DNA of 64,000 nucleotides from Salarias fasciatus (lineage: Eukaryota > Chordata > Actinopteri > Blenniiformes > Blenniidae), in assembly GCF_902148845.1 (NCBI RefSeq), contig NC_043766.1:15924617-15988616 (forward strand), written 5' to 3'. Shown here piece after piece: positions 47,181 to 59,385 of this stretch (position 1 is its first letter; the number at the start of each line of letters is the position of its first letter). The notes under the pieces were generated by a model, which was not told the origin of the DNA, made no database searches, and saw nothing but the letters and a program-made list of their open reading frames with translations. The position numbers and the translations under genes were made by a program.

Positions 47181-50100
47181 ATGGCTGCAGACTGCAGCAT
47201 ATGTCTCCACTTTATTGTCATGATTTTTTGTTGCTCAGGGAGCAGTGCTAGTATTTCTTGCAGGAATGAAGCTGGTGAGCCTGTTGATTGGTGAGTTTAT
47301 AACATACATTTTAATATTGTCAACAATCCAAAGGATGTACTGCAGTTTAATCTGATCATGCCATATCTGAGGCTTTAGCAGCAGTGCTTGAAATGCTTCT
47401 CGTCTTTTTGCACAGAAATATACTGCTTCCTTTTTTGTTTTGTTTTGTTTTGTTTTGTTTTCTACACATAAAACAGCTTTATTGTTAATTCTCTCCAGGT
47501 TCATCATCTACAAGCTGCCCAAGTACAGGATTGGTGAGATTGGGAGTGGGGTGGATTACATGTACCTGGACTCATCAGTGGGGAAATGGCAGATGAGTGA
47601 ATTTATGATTAACAGCAGCCAAGGAGCCATGGGGAACACACTGGACCAGCTTTATAATGAAAAAGTCTACAAGGTGATACTGTGTTCCTCTTCTTAAGTA
47701 TGTTTCAGACTCTGATTCCTGAGTAGAACCTTGTCTCTTTAATTAGGATGAACTGTGGTGGTGCTGGTAGCAATTTCCTGAATGGATGCTGATTTTTCTC
47801 CCCCCTACAAACTGAAGCTCCACATGAACAAACTTTTTTAAACAGATTTGTGTTTGTTTTTTCACAATATGAAAGATAAAATGATGAGGTTATCCATAGG
47901 TAAACAAAAAACAAATCCTAACATGATTGAAAAAGAAAACTTTACTTTTGCTTTTGCTTTTTATAACTTGGGGGGAATCTACCTAATATAACAAGCTGTT
48001 TCACCATTTTGGACACTGTCCTAAAATAATGTTACCAACTATGATAATAAGTGTTGTGGCCAGAGAAGACATGTGTGCTTGTAATTTTATACTCACAGGG
48101 GATGTAGGCAAAATATTTAGGTTAAAATGCATGGGTTTCCAAATGTGTATTTATTTATTTATATTTTTTTTCAGATAATGTATGATTAAAAGAATTGCTC
48201 TTCTAGTCTAACAGTTCGGCCTATGCACTCTACAATGACGGACCGCCAGTCCTGAAATACATCCAAGGATATGGACACACAAAAGGTAATCGATGAACGA
48301 AAAATTGCCATTTTTATCCACTCATTTGAGTCATTACTTGCACAATAATCTTGTATTGTGGCTGTTTCTGAAAGACAATAGCTATCTTTCCAAAGAGAAA
48401 ACTGTGCAAAATAACAACTAACATTGTGAACAAACAGTAACTTTAATTTGAGTATGTAAGAATATCTTACTTCAAATCTTAAGTTAAAGAAAATTGCAAC
48501 ATTTTTCAGTGAATGTCTCTAATCTAATAGAAGTTGGGACATGTGTTAAATGTAACAGGATGCAGTAGTTTGTAGATATGGCAAAGAGAATATAAATGTC
48601 AGAAGTTTAAACTGAGATATCTTAATACTTCAAGAAAAATAGAATATCTTTTTGAATGTCTTGGAAAAACACATCTGGACTGGTACAGAGGAAATAGAAA
48701 GGTGGGAAAGAAGTTTGCATTAATTAAAAACAGAGGACAACAAGACAACAGGTTAGAAACAGGACTTGGCACAAAAAAATGAGTAACAATTCAGAGGAAC
48801 TTTCCCTCTAGAATGTAAAGAAGGGCAAACATTCACTAATCTGCCACAAACTGAAGATTGTGGATCAATTTCAGAACAATGCCTGCACAGAAAACAACGT
48901 GAACAAATAAAGAAAGTCCATCGTCCTCTCTGGGTCAAAGCTTATTTAAAATGATCTGAGAAAAAAAAAAGTATCTGTTTGATAGTCAGATTGATAGAAA
49001 AATAATTTATAGAAACCATGAACAGTGTATCCCACCAAATAAAGATTAGAGGGAAAGGCCAAGTCGTTGTCAGTTAAAAGCCTGTTTGCCTAATGATGTG
49101 AGGTTGAATCGGTATGGTTACTCCTATCTAAACAACATCTCTTTTTTAGGAAAAACTTTTATATCTTAGAAAGACAGTCATTCTTAATAACCCTTATATG
49201 GTATCCATTAAACCAGCCAGGGTCCAGGTGCTGAACTGGTCCTGCATGTGCAATTCAGACCTTTCACCAACAAATAACATCATCATGTAACCAAAAATCT
49301 GGTTTGCTGACAAGAACTGGACAGTGTTCTCCCAACCCAATGTCCAGTTGTTGACATGCAGCTAGAAGAGGGGTGTTACACAACAGTCACCAATGGAAAT
49401 GGCCCAACATTTTGTGTATGGTGTCGCCATCCAATTCAAAACAACCTTGTATTTACCTTGAAATTAAAATTGGAGTGGTTTGATGTTCACAGTGAGCAAT
49501 TTTTCTCTTTTTATGGGCAGACCTGTTGAGTGTATCACTGTGAAAGTTTACTTTTTAAGGATACTGCTTAAGTGCAACTATTGCAGTATAAAGTGGCTTC
49601 TTTAGAGCAATTCTGTGAATATAGCAATTGTTTATATAAATGGAGAAGTATTTCTGATTTGAAATATAATTTTGCAGGAACTCACAGTGTTGCAATATAA
49701 AACTGATCGATATGATTTGGCGTCAGGGGGAGGAAACGGGCAAAGAGCGTCCGCCTGATAACTGCGTGGACTATGAGTTGTCCTGACACAACACTGATGG
49801 CAATGTTTGCAGACTTGCTTGCTGGTCTGCGTGCATGTGTGCATCCATATGTGTGCTTTCGTTTGAACAGATGTGTTTCTTTACATCCTGCAGGGGTGCT
49901 GCTCTTTGACCAGAGTCAAGGTTTCTGGCTATCGCACAGCATTCCTCATTTCCCGTCGTTCCCCGAAAAGGGCTACTTATACCCGTCCTCTGGTAAAGTC
50001 AATGGTCAGACTGCTCTGTGCGTGACCTATCAGTATGAACACTTCATTCGTATAGGTGAGTGAACCCACATGAAACCATACGACTTGAATTACTCCAGCT

Positions 50101-51352
50101 CATATGTAACACAATTTTTTTTTTTTTTAATACACAGTGACTTGGTCTTAACTGGTCACATTAAAGCTATTTTTTTTTTTTTTTTTTTTTTTTTTACATT
50201 TTTGAGCATTGCAATTGTTCCTACAGTGTACCATGCAGTTGTATCAGATGGACAAAATGTTGTCTGTTTTTTTTATCTCCAGCAAAGCAGTTGGTCTACC
50301 TTTACCCGCGTTTCTACAACTGCTCCGTGCCCCTTGCTTTCTTGGCTGACCTGCCACAGTTGGCCCAGTTATGTAAAGGCTCCAAACCACAGCTGACCTC
50401 AAATAAGCAAGTGGAGCAGCTTTTTTCCATTCAGGGGGAGAAGTTCATCAGCTTTGCGAAATCAGAACACTTTGTGGATGGTAAAATGTTTTTCTTCTAC
50501 ACTGTAGTGTTGCTATACGTATACGCCATGAAGTTTCTGTGTCGAGTTTGCATGTTCTCCATGTGCCTGTGAGGGTTTTCTGCAGGAATTTGAGCAATTC
50601 TCCACAGACTCATGACATGCACCTTTTCTTTCTTTGATGTTACCTGGGTTATGCATGGCTCTAACTTGGATAAGGTAGATTCCTTGTTGTTTTCTGTTTA
50701 GAGGCCAATTGGTATACTCCCCTATATATTTATATATATATAGCTTATAGCTCATCTTTATCATCGTTGTAATCACAGTATTAAGAGCCTGATGTTTGGG
50801 ATATAAATCAGATGATGATTCTGTTGTTGCCACAACAATTTACATGATCTGAAGAAACGTACAGCTGTGAGATTCAAGCAATGAATTTATAGTTTTCTTT
50901 AATTTTACTCTTCTGTGAATTTGTCAAGACAGCTAAACAAATGCCATAACAAATGTTAAGATATTATTTTTCAATGTTTCTTCATCTGGCTATTTTATAT
51001 ACACTTTTCTCAACCAGATATCTACACAGGCTGGGTAGCTCAAGCTCTGGGTGCCGACCTCCTGGTGGAGTCCTGGCAGAGACAAGGCCACAAGCTGCCC
51101 TCCAACTGCTCTCTGCCCAAGCACACCATGAACATCAAGAGGATTCGGCTTTCCAAATCAGTCCTGTTCCAGTCCTACGACGATCACTCCAAGTGGTGTG
51201 TGTCACAGGCTTATGAGGACCAGGTGGCCTGCCTGGGAGATCTGAACAGGGAGAGGGCTCAGCTGTGGCGCGGCGGAGGACTGATCTGTTCCTTCAATCC
51301 AGTGATTTACAAGGCCTTCAGACAGGTTGTGGATTGGTACATTGGCTGCTGA
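47181..51352 (+). CDS. DNASE2B: Deoxyribonuclease II beta
   Basis: Six exons join in phase (47181-47290, 47499-47673, 48207-48285, 49894-50055, 50283-50480, 51018-51352) to give 352 residues. It is an acid endonuclease of the secretory/lysosomal route; mammalian DNASE2B clears DNA in lens fibre cells. A hydrophobic N-terminal signal (about residues 7-23) precedes ISCRNEAGEPVDWF, the usual mature start. The two HxK motifs of the PLD-like active site are intact: H119-T-K121 in YGHTKGVLLFD and H298-S-K300 in DDHSKWCVS. NGQTALCVTYQY and LPSNCSLPKHTMNIK are also family blocks. I call the beta paralogue mainly from synteny with UOX and RPF1; sequence alone would allow DNASE2. Confidence 0.93.
48286..49893 (+). 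other. DNASE2B third intron
   Basis: A 1.6-kb intron with no repeat family or exon that I recognise; AT-rich throughout. Confidence 0.5.
50530..50640 (-). repeat. SINE-like fish repeat fragment in a DNASE2B intron
   Basis: Contains GAGTTTGCATGTTCTCCATG, TGTGAGGGTTTTCTGCAGG and CCACAGACTCATGACATGCAC in order, i.e. the middle of the family in the opposite orientation to the copy at 40112. Confidence 0.5.
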
Positions 51353-51591
51353 AGAGGAAATACAGATTGGTTGAGAGAAAAGTAGACTCCAAGGGTTCTC
51401 CCTGCTTTAAAATGTGCAGGCCTGAATGCAGATGTCAAGCCATCGAGCCAAATTAGTTTAAAATCAATTTCTGGAAGGAAAAAAAAAGACTTTTAATGTG
51501 TTTCAATGAAGCACGGTGTTGTTTTATTATTAAATATCTTGAATCAAGCTGCAAATTTATATCTCCATAAAGTAAAGTATGATCTATTTTT

Positions 51592-51594
<3 letters not shown>

Positions 51595-51625
<31 letters not shown>
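51595..51625. repeat. Poly-G run of 31
   Basis: An unbroken G run about 240 bp after the DNASE2B stop, probably in its 3'UTR; it could form quadruplexes. Confidence 0.9.
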
Positions 51626-51626
<1 letters not shown>

Positions 51627-52304
51627 CTGTGCAGAGTTTCATGTTTTACCTATATTCCCTGTATGTGCATGAGTTTTTCCACAGCCTCAGCCACCCCAGA
51701 TCGATGAATTAACTGTTTGAGGGTAAATACTGATAAATGTGACACTGTGTGACTCTCTGTCTGTATTTGCTCACTGGCACATGGGTGACTTGTCCTGCAT
51801 TCTACCTGTCTTATTTGTTCCTAAAGTTTGGAGTGGCCCCAAAACTCACCCTCAAATAGGATAAAGCAACATAGTAGATAAATGAATGAACAGACCAAAA
51901 TTTTACGATAGAGCAATAAGCAGTGCCACCTAATGGTCCGAATAGCCAAATTACACTGAATATAAGGTTGAAGAAAGCAGGGACAATGTGAGAAAAACTT
52001 TTTTCATTTACAGACTAAACCATAAATTCTGCCACATTATTACAACTTTTTTTAAAGCTAGAAACTGTCCAGAAGTTGTATGGTTTCATTGTTTCGATTG
52101 GGTCTTGTTTGTTGTGGTTGTGGTATGATAAAGTATGCTGCAAATATAATTTTGAATAGTGCTATATGAATAAATAAGCTTATCATGAACATTACAATTG
52201 AATTAGTTTGCAATAATGCTGAATTCAAAATATAACCAAACTAAAATAAAAATAATAAAAAAAAATGTGATGTCTTTTCTGGTTGTTGTAGAAATACCAG
52301 TTCT

Positions 52305-52320
52305 CCACCGGGGGGCGCTG
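52305..52320 (+). promoter_or_regulatory. CTCF-like site between DNASE2B and RPF1
   Basis: CCACCGGGGGGCGCTG matches the CTCF core (CCASYAGRKGGCRS) at all but one position (G for the central A). Confidence 0.45.
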
Positions 52321-52587
52321 CACCACCCTCAGCACGATGCAGCACTCACCTCATTTTAGGCAAGATATTTTGAAAGCTTGCGAAAAATAGAGATAATCTA
52401 TGTAGTCTGATTTTAAAATCTTGAGTTTTGTATAGCATTTCATTAAATTGAATAAAAACGGAATTCTGCGCTGCCAACGATTCCGCACAGAAGTTGTCTT
52501 TTGACCTCCTCACCACTAGAGGTCAGACCGGTTCTCTGAGATTGTTCACCTCTTGTTCCCGGAAATGAACAGACGTCATTCTCCTCA

Positions 52588-52593
52588 CACGTG
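52588..52593 (+). promoter_or_regulatory. RPF1: CACGTG E-box at the RPF1 start
   Basis: A canonical CACGTG lies 21 bases before the RPF1 ATG, with ACGTCA (CRE-like) at 52573-52578 and an ETS-like CCGGAAAT at 52559-52566. E-boxes close to the start are typical of MYC-responsive ribosome-assembly genes. Confidence 0.45.
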
Positions 52594-52614
52594 AAAACAG
52601 CAGCTTGAGAAGAC

Positions 52615-55600
52615 ATGGAATTTACGGAGGTCCCTGTAAATCAGCAAAGTAAGGCGAAGAAAAAGAAGAATAAGGCCCCGAAGATGAAGAGGGGTGCAAG
52701 TCAGGAGGGGGACGGAGAGAAAGTCGGGTTGGAGACGGAGGGAGGCGACGCGAAAAAGATGAAGCCAGAGACAGCTACTTTTCCCCCCACCTTCAGTGTG
52801 TCCGAAATCAAGAATAAACAACGGAGACACCTCATGTTCATGAAATTCAAGCAAGAAAGGCGAAAGGTAAACACGCAGAACGGGTAGAAATTAAATCTGC
52901 AACTGAAACTCGCAGTGATGCACAATGGGAACACAATGCGATTTGGAATCTTTGGAAACTGCAACAATCTTTGTGTTCGTTCCTGATCGGAACAACACAA
53001 CTTTAAGGAGCAACTCTGGTTCGTTATTTTCCCCACAGACAAAATCCAGTTAATCCGTTTTTCTGAGGACATCCGAGCGATGGGATCACACACAGCATGT
53101 CTTTAACCATAGTCAGCAGAGGTCAGCTGCGGTGCCCTGAGACCCTAAGTTGAATTAATCAATCAAAATGATGGGTGGTAATTTGAAGCCGAACTGCTGT
53201 GGATATACTGCCATGTAGGTGCTGCTGGCCTGCTCTGTCGGCTAATGTCTTCTGAACTGTAGCTGATGGAAAACACATTTGACACACCTTGATAAATCTG
53301 GGAAGCCATGTAGATTGCAATTAGTTCAAAACTTAAATCAGCCTAAAATCAGTTCTCCCTCTACCATTTTTTGTCATATGTGATGCTCTAAAGCTGGTGT
53401 ACAGTGCAGTTTGCCTAAATTTCTTCCTTGGTCAGTCATCATCAAGATCTGGCTGGCAGCCAATTTTTAATACATTTCTTGATGAATCCAGTGTTTCAAA
53501 GTGCTGTACAAGAGAAATAAAACATGACAAGAACAAAAGAATGATTAAAAAAATGGTGACAGATTGTCTAAAAACCAAGCTGATCAAATGTTACTGATGG
53601 ATGATCATCATGAAGTGTTGTTTATTTTCTTTGTTATCCAGCAAAAGATGCAGCTGAGGAAAAAGAGGCAAAAGGAGAGGGAAGCTTTAGGTGACAAGGT
53701 GAGTTTTCTGTTTTTATGTTATTTTAAATCCTGAGCGTCGAGGTATTTTAATAAATTTTCTCAATTGTAGCAGCAGCAGTGACTTCTAACATCTTTATAT
53801 TTTTCTGTTATTTATGTAGGCGCCACCAAAGGAGGTCCCTAAGACAATAGAGAACCAGAGGGTGTATGATGAGACAACAGTTGACCCAGAGGATGAAGAG
53901 GTATGCACAGTATTTCAAGTCTTTCTATCCATATCTTAATGAACTGGCATAACTTGATGAGTTTTTTTATTACATTTTGTCCACAGGTTGCTTTTGATGA
54001 GGGAACTGATGAATTTTCTGCCTACTTCCAAGGATTGACAAATCCCAAAGTGCTCATCACAACATCAGACAGACCCAGAGGGGTAAGTCACTTTTCATTT
54101 TAAATTATTATGTTGTGCTTTTTATGTCATTTATGTTGATGCAATTTTAAATTCCTACTAGCATTTCAAGAATATATTTTTAAATATTTTTTTTATTACT
54201 TTTGATGTACAGAGTCTTTCGTAGTACAGAGTCTCTAGACAGTGTAACGGTGCAAATACCAACCTTGCCATTTAAATACAGGAGATGTGGAGGAGAGGGT
54301 GTGTTTTTTTGTTTTTTTTAGCTCCAGACCCACAACTTTGTACAACCCATGCTTTTGCAGTGCTCGTGATTGGGAAAATCGTTAAATCTTGTTTCCATGA
54401 AAGGATAGGTTATGTATTTGTGAACATCAGTTCACTGTTCTTCGTGTGCTCCTCAGCCTCACTGTCTTTGTGATCCTGTGGTTTTTGAGGGCTTTGTGCT
54501 ATTCTTGTGCAGAAATTGACACATCAGAAGCTGAATACTGTGTAAGACCCAAATATAAGAAAATCACACTTTCTCAGACCAATTTGTTATATGCAGATCA
54601 GTATGGTACTTTTCTCTCAGCCTGTTCCATGCAGCCGACACAGGAAAGATGTGTGATTTGAGGTTTATTGAGGCTCTTTCTCTAATTTCAAACACTTTAT
54701 GTTCAACATGCCTGCTCTCTTGTTCACCTTGCAGAAGACTGTAAAGTTTTGTGAGCAGCTGGCCACAGTGATCCCAAATGCACACGTGTACTACAGAAGA
54801 GGTTTGGCTCTCAAGAGGATCATCCCACAGTGCATTTCCAGGAACTTCACCTACCTCATGGTCGTCAATGAGGATCGCCACGTGCCCAGTATCCTTGCAG
54901 ATTAACTGCTCTGTCAAGTTATTGTGATAATACAGTAAGTTCTATAACTTGGTCATTTTAAATGTAGAGTTTTTCTGTTGTATTTCAAAGTTCCACTTCA
55001 GATTAGAACCTCATCAGTAAACACCTCACCACTTGTCTGCCAGTGTACTCTCACCCACCTGCTTTCAGGCATGTTAGCTTGTTTGGTGCATAATAGGGTG
55101 CAGAGGCACACGTTTACACGTCAACAAAAGGTCCACACCACCACAGCAATCACACTGGGGTTTGTTTCACCTGGACTAGCGGTGACAGGTATGGGGGGAA
55201 AAAACTGGTGAGAGGAAGACATTAGAAGTATCCCAATAATGAATTTTAATAAGTTATGATGGGAGTAAGTGAACTGTTTTCTTGTGTTAGCATCCTTAGC
55301 CACTTGATTCAGATGGTTTGGTTCTGTGCCACCTACCCGATGGGCCGACTGCACACTTCAAAGTCAGCAGTGTTCGACTACGCAAGGAGATAAAGGTATG
55401 TTGGTAAACCAAACTCTTGTGCGCTGAGTTCCTTTTCTTCTAGTGTAGTTGAAACAGTCAACATCAGGAAAAGATAACTGAATGATTACTGCAAGTTAAT
55501 TAACTTTCATTAAGTTAATTGCACTTAATTTTTACATTCTAAATTTGTTTTCATGAGAAAATTCCCCACTTCACAACTGAGTGTCTCAGTGTCAGTATAC

Positions 55601-57894
55601 CAAAAAGTTCCATCTGTAAAGTTCTTGCCTGCTGCTAAATCCCACAAATATAAGGGGGGGGAAAAATAAAGCTGTGCTCTATGAAAACTGGGTTATTTAT
55701 CACTCCTGCAGAGAAGAGGTAAAGATCCAACCGAACACTATCCAGAAGTAATCCTCAACAACTTCACCACTCGTCTGGGACACACCATCGGCCGGCTGTT
55801 CGCCGCTCTGTTTCCACAAGATCCTCAGTTTGTTGGTCGACAAGTCGCTACCTTTCACAACCAGAGAGACTTCATCTTTTTCAGATTCCACAGGTGTGTG
55901 TCTGTGTGTGTGTTTGTTGTAACTGTGAATCGTCACCCCTCCTTGCTTTGAAATTAGAAAATCAATTAAATAATTCATTGTATCTCATTAAGGTATATCT
56001 TCAAGAATGAGAAGAAAGTTGGTATTCAGGAGCTGGGACCTCGCTTCACCCTCAAGCTCCGCTCTTTACAGAAAGGCACTTTTGACTCAAAGTTTGGAGA
56101 ATATGAGTGGGTCCTCAAGGTAAGTCTCAGCAACTTAACTTTTTAGAGCACACAACCATATCAACAACCTCCAATCAAGCTTTGAGCTCCATCATTCATC
56201 TGCCTGAGGTGAAACAGCTCACAGAGTGTAGCTCATGTTTTTAATCTCAAAACGCACTTTTTTAGACTTGCATTCAGGAGAGGTATTTCCACTCAACTTT
56301 TTTTTTCCTGTTACTAAAGCATCCCGTGTGTGTGTTTTCTTTATACTTTTTTGAATGCAATGTTTGATGAAACTGATTCACTACTCCCAAATATTTTGAA
56401 AAATTGATCTTATTAAGGCCAAGACTCTCCAGCTGCTGTTGTGTTCAGTCTGACATTTTTCTGATCGGTATGGAGACATAGCACACTGAATTCACATCAC
56501 TGGACAGGCTACAGCACGACATATAAACATCTGTAGGATGACTACTGTTTTCTTTTTAAAAGCTCATCTTAAAATGCTTTACAGGAAAAAGTTATTTTGA
56601 TGGTGTTTAATAAATTACTTTTCATTACTTGTCTGTTTGCTACTCACTGAGTGGGTCAAACGTTTGTCAGAATTTCCATGCATACGTAAAGTGGTATGAA
56701 AAAGTGTTTGCCACCATCCATCTGGATTTCTTCATTTTTTGCACATGTGTCACACCTGAATGTTTCAGGTCATCAAAGACAGTTTTATTAATACATCCAA
56801 ACCTACATGGCCCTGTTTGGAAAAGTGATAACTGGTTGGGCCATCTTTAACAGGAAGAACTAACTTGTAATGCGTCTTTTACAGCATTGTAGCGGAAATT
56901 TGTCCCACTCATCTTTGCAGAATTGTTGTAATTCAGCCACTTTGGAAGGTTCTCAAGCATGAACCGTCTTTCTATGATCACTCCACAGCATCTCAGTAGG
57001 ATTCAGGTCTTTGACTTTGAATAGGCCACTCCAAAGTCTTCATTTGGTTTTACTTCAGCCATTCAGAGGTGGACTTGTAGGTGTGTTTTGGATCATTGTC
57101 CTGCTGCAAAACCCAAATTCTCTTCGGCTTGATGTTGCCTACAGATGGCCGAATGTTCTCCTTCGGAATTTAGTGGTAGACAGCAGAACTCATGGTTCCA
57201 TATATCACAGCAAGTCTTCAGGTCCTGAAGTAGCAAAACAGCCCCGGACCGTCACACTACCGCCACCAGATTTTACTGGTTGTGGTGATATTTTAGATAG
57301 GAGCTTTATTGTCTGTTTTGTCTGTCTTGTATAGTATCTTTGTTTTGGTGGAGTCCAGAACACTGACCTTAACTGAGGCGAGCGAGGCCGGCAGTTCTTT
57401 GAATGCTGTTTTGGAGTCTTTTGGAACGCCTTGGATGAGTCACTGCTGCGCTCTTTGTTGTAATTTTGGTTGGCCGGCCACTCCGGGAAAGGTTCACCTC
57501 TGTTTTCACCGTTTGGGGATAATGTCTCTCACTGCGGTTTGCTGGAGTCCCAATGCTTTACAAATGGCTTTATAACATTTTCCAGAATGATGGATCTCAA
57601 TTCCTTTATTTTACTTGTGGTGTCTTTGTCTGATATTTAAATTTGTTTGATCTGAAACATTTAGGTGTGACAAACATGCAAAGAAGTAAGATCAGGAAGG
57701 GGGACACACTTTTTCACATTACTGTTTGTCCTCTCTTCCATCCTCACATAAACATTTATAAATCCTCTGCATGTACTGGAGCAATTAAATCTGATGCAGA
57801 AGAGCTGTGCGGTGCTCAATTGTGTTAAAAGTATTTTTGTTTCTGTTTTTAGCGCCACGAGATGGATGCCTGCAGGCGGAAGTTCCAGCTTTAA
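52615..57894 (+). CDS. RPF1: Ribosome production factor 1 (Brix-domain protein)
   Basis: Nine exons join in phase: 52615-52866, 53642-53698, 53820-53900, 53987-54082, 54735-54888, 55313-55395, 55712-55893, 55993-56119 and 57853-57894, giving 357 residues (human 349). The protein acts in nucleolar assembly of the large ribosomal subunit and rRNA processing. The first 50 residues are lysine-rich ([15 protein letters not shown]), a likely nucleolar signal. [16 protein letters not shown] and [16 protein letters not shown] follow. The Brix domain runs from about 148 (LITTSDRP) to 340 ([20 protein letters not shown]), with SVRLRKEIK and [19 protein letters not shown] inside. The end is RRKFQL. The last intron (56120-57852) contains a Tc1-like transposon. 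The N-terminal 60 residues diverge from mammals, as usual for this gene. Confidence 0.96.
56689..57724 (-). mobile_element. Tc1-like transposon, internally deleted
   Basis: The ends are near-matching inverted repeats (GTGGTATGAAAAAGTGTTTG on the left, CACACTTTTTCACATTACTG on the right), close to those of fish Tc1 families, with TA before the left end. The transposase is antisense to RPF1. The inside matches the well-known fish Tc1 block (for example TTGGATCATTGTCCTGCTGC and CTCATCTTTGCAGAATTGTT on the plus strand). About 300 bases of the transposase middle are missing between roughly 57290 and 57345, so it cannot encode transposase. Confidence 0.85.
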
Positions 57895-59051
57895 GAAAAA
57901 ACAACGTTCCCCAGAGGAAATCTTTAGATATCTTAGCTTTCTGTTGACTTTGTCTGTTGTCTTTCAAGAGCCTGAGACTCAGTGGTTAAAAACTACCAAA
58001 ATTATTCACTCTACCCTCTTGATACAACTTGTGGAAACATCAACAATGATTCTAATGTTGGACTTTTTTACCTTTTTCCTGTACTTAACAGTGCCGGTAA
58101 GCTCATATTATTGTAAAAAAAACAAAAAAAAAAAAAAACCATGGGAAATCTATACAAATAATGTATTGCATGCCCCCCCCCCCCCCTTTTTTTTTCAGTT
58201 TTGGCAAAAGTCTTATCATTCGGCACAGTTTCAGTAGCCTGTAACGCGTGTTTTCACAAACTCGCTCATGGTAGGGGTGTCAATGTCTACCCGTGTGAAC
58301 GGATACGCGGATAAAAAAAAATCATAATTATTTAGAAAAATCAATAACTGTTATTTATGTAAAGTAAAACCTGTTTTACTTCAGTCAAGAGACCACAGAT
58401 ACTTTGTGTGCAAAGGAAATTATCCTAAAATCTCCCTTGTGCATGTGTGTACACATGCATCTGTCAAATAGAGGATATACCTGAGCTCAGTTTGTCCAAA
58501 TTATCTCACATATTCATTTCTAATGACTGGTCATTTGCGACCAAGAACACAGTGTACAACAATTTAATAAATCTGTATACGCAAATGTGTCGGAGCAGTG
58601 TCGGCCTGATGGTGTTTAAGGCGCTGGAGAAGTCGAAGAACATGACCCTCACAGCGTTGCCAGAAGTCTCCAGGTGGGTGAGCGCCCGCTGCAGCAGATG
58701 GTGTCCTCCACCCCGATGCTGGGCCTCTAGGCGAACTGCAGCAGGTCCAGTGAGGAGCTCACCATGGAGCGGAGGTGAACCAGGAGGAGCCTCTCCATGG
58801 TCTTCATTTGAAAATGTAATTTCTGTTTCAAGTAACGTGCTTACACATACACTGTACACCAATACACTGTAAAAAGTCAGGGTGTTTTTCTGTTTTTTTC
58901 TAACCTCACAAACTAGACTGGGCTATTTTGTGGGCCAACTTGACACTCCCATTTTCATGTTTCAACTGAAGCCATTCACATGCCCTGATCGCAGTATGCA
59001 GATATATTTCTAACTTTGTGTTCTGGAGAAATTAAAGTCTTCATGGAGCTT
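57895..59051 (+). other. RPF1 downstream sequence
   Basis: Probably RPF1 3'UTR in part, including poly-A and poly-C runs (58118-58138, 58172-58187) and the LINE fragment. AATAAA at 59052-59057 may be the RPF1 signal. Confidence 0.4.
58597..58815 (-). mobile_element. LINE reverse-transcriptase fragment (L2/CR1-type)
   Basis: Minus-strand translation gives RALTHLETSGNAVRVMFFDF followed by SSALNTIRPTLL, the conserved reverse-transcriptase block around FFDFSSAFNTI of fish L2/CR1-type LINEs. An adjacent frame gives the preceding LLQFA-RPSIGVEDTI block, so at least one frameshift separates them. It is a short dead fragment. Confidence 0.65.
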
Positions 59052-59098
59052 AATAAAGTACAACACCATACATGTCACATTTAGAAATGTATTTTATT
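59052..59098. terminator. Facing poly(A) signals of RPF1 and GNG5
   Basis: AATAAA on the plus strand at 59052-59057 and AATAAA on the minus strand at 59093-59098, 35 bases apart. They would end the convergent RPF1 and GNG5 transcripts so that the two 3' ends overlap slightly. Confidence 0.4.
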
Positions 59099-59385
59099 CC
59101 AGTACAACATGCAGCAACAAATTAAAATGTGAAATCACTATTTGTTTAATCAGTCATGGAAAATGTACACTTCAAAAGGCACATGTGGGTTGATATGCAT
59201 TATGCAAAGAGTTTCAGAAATCTGTGTTATATAAGCACCTGGGAATATTTCTGTATAAGTATCAAGGCAACATTGTTACAAAAAAAAAAAAACAACCTTA
59301 AGTTAGTTATTTGGCCTAAACACTCCTGAGACGATTCCAGTCCACGAAGCAGGATCCCACATCTCTTCCCCACAAAGTCCAAAAC
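59075..59385 (-). other. GNG5: Candidate 3' untranslated exon of GNG5
   Basis: Twenty bases past the GNG5 stop there is a strong donor (CCCG/gtgagc at 61343). On the minus strand an acceptor (TTTCTTCAG) at 59386 is followed by about 300 bases ending at a poly(A) signal. Together they suggest a third, non-coding exon after a 2-kb intron. I recall three exons for mammalian GNG5, which agrees. Confidence 0.45.

Larger units (their letters stand above)
51353..52614. other. DNASE2B-RPF1 intergenic region
   Basis: Holds the DNASE2B 3'UTR (end unclear), a G run at 51595-51625, a CTCF-like motif at 52305-52320 and the RPF1 promoter. No other gene is supported. Confidence 0.5.

Noticed and set aside
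52701-53093. 130-codon minus-strand frame over RPF1 exon 1
   Set aside because: Antisense shadow of a confirmed coding exon.
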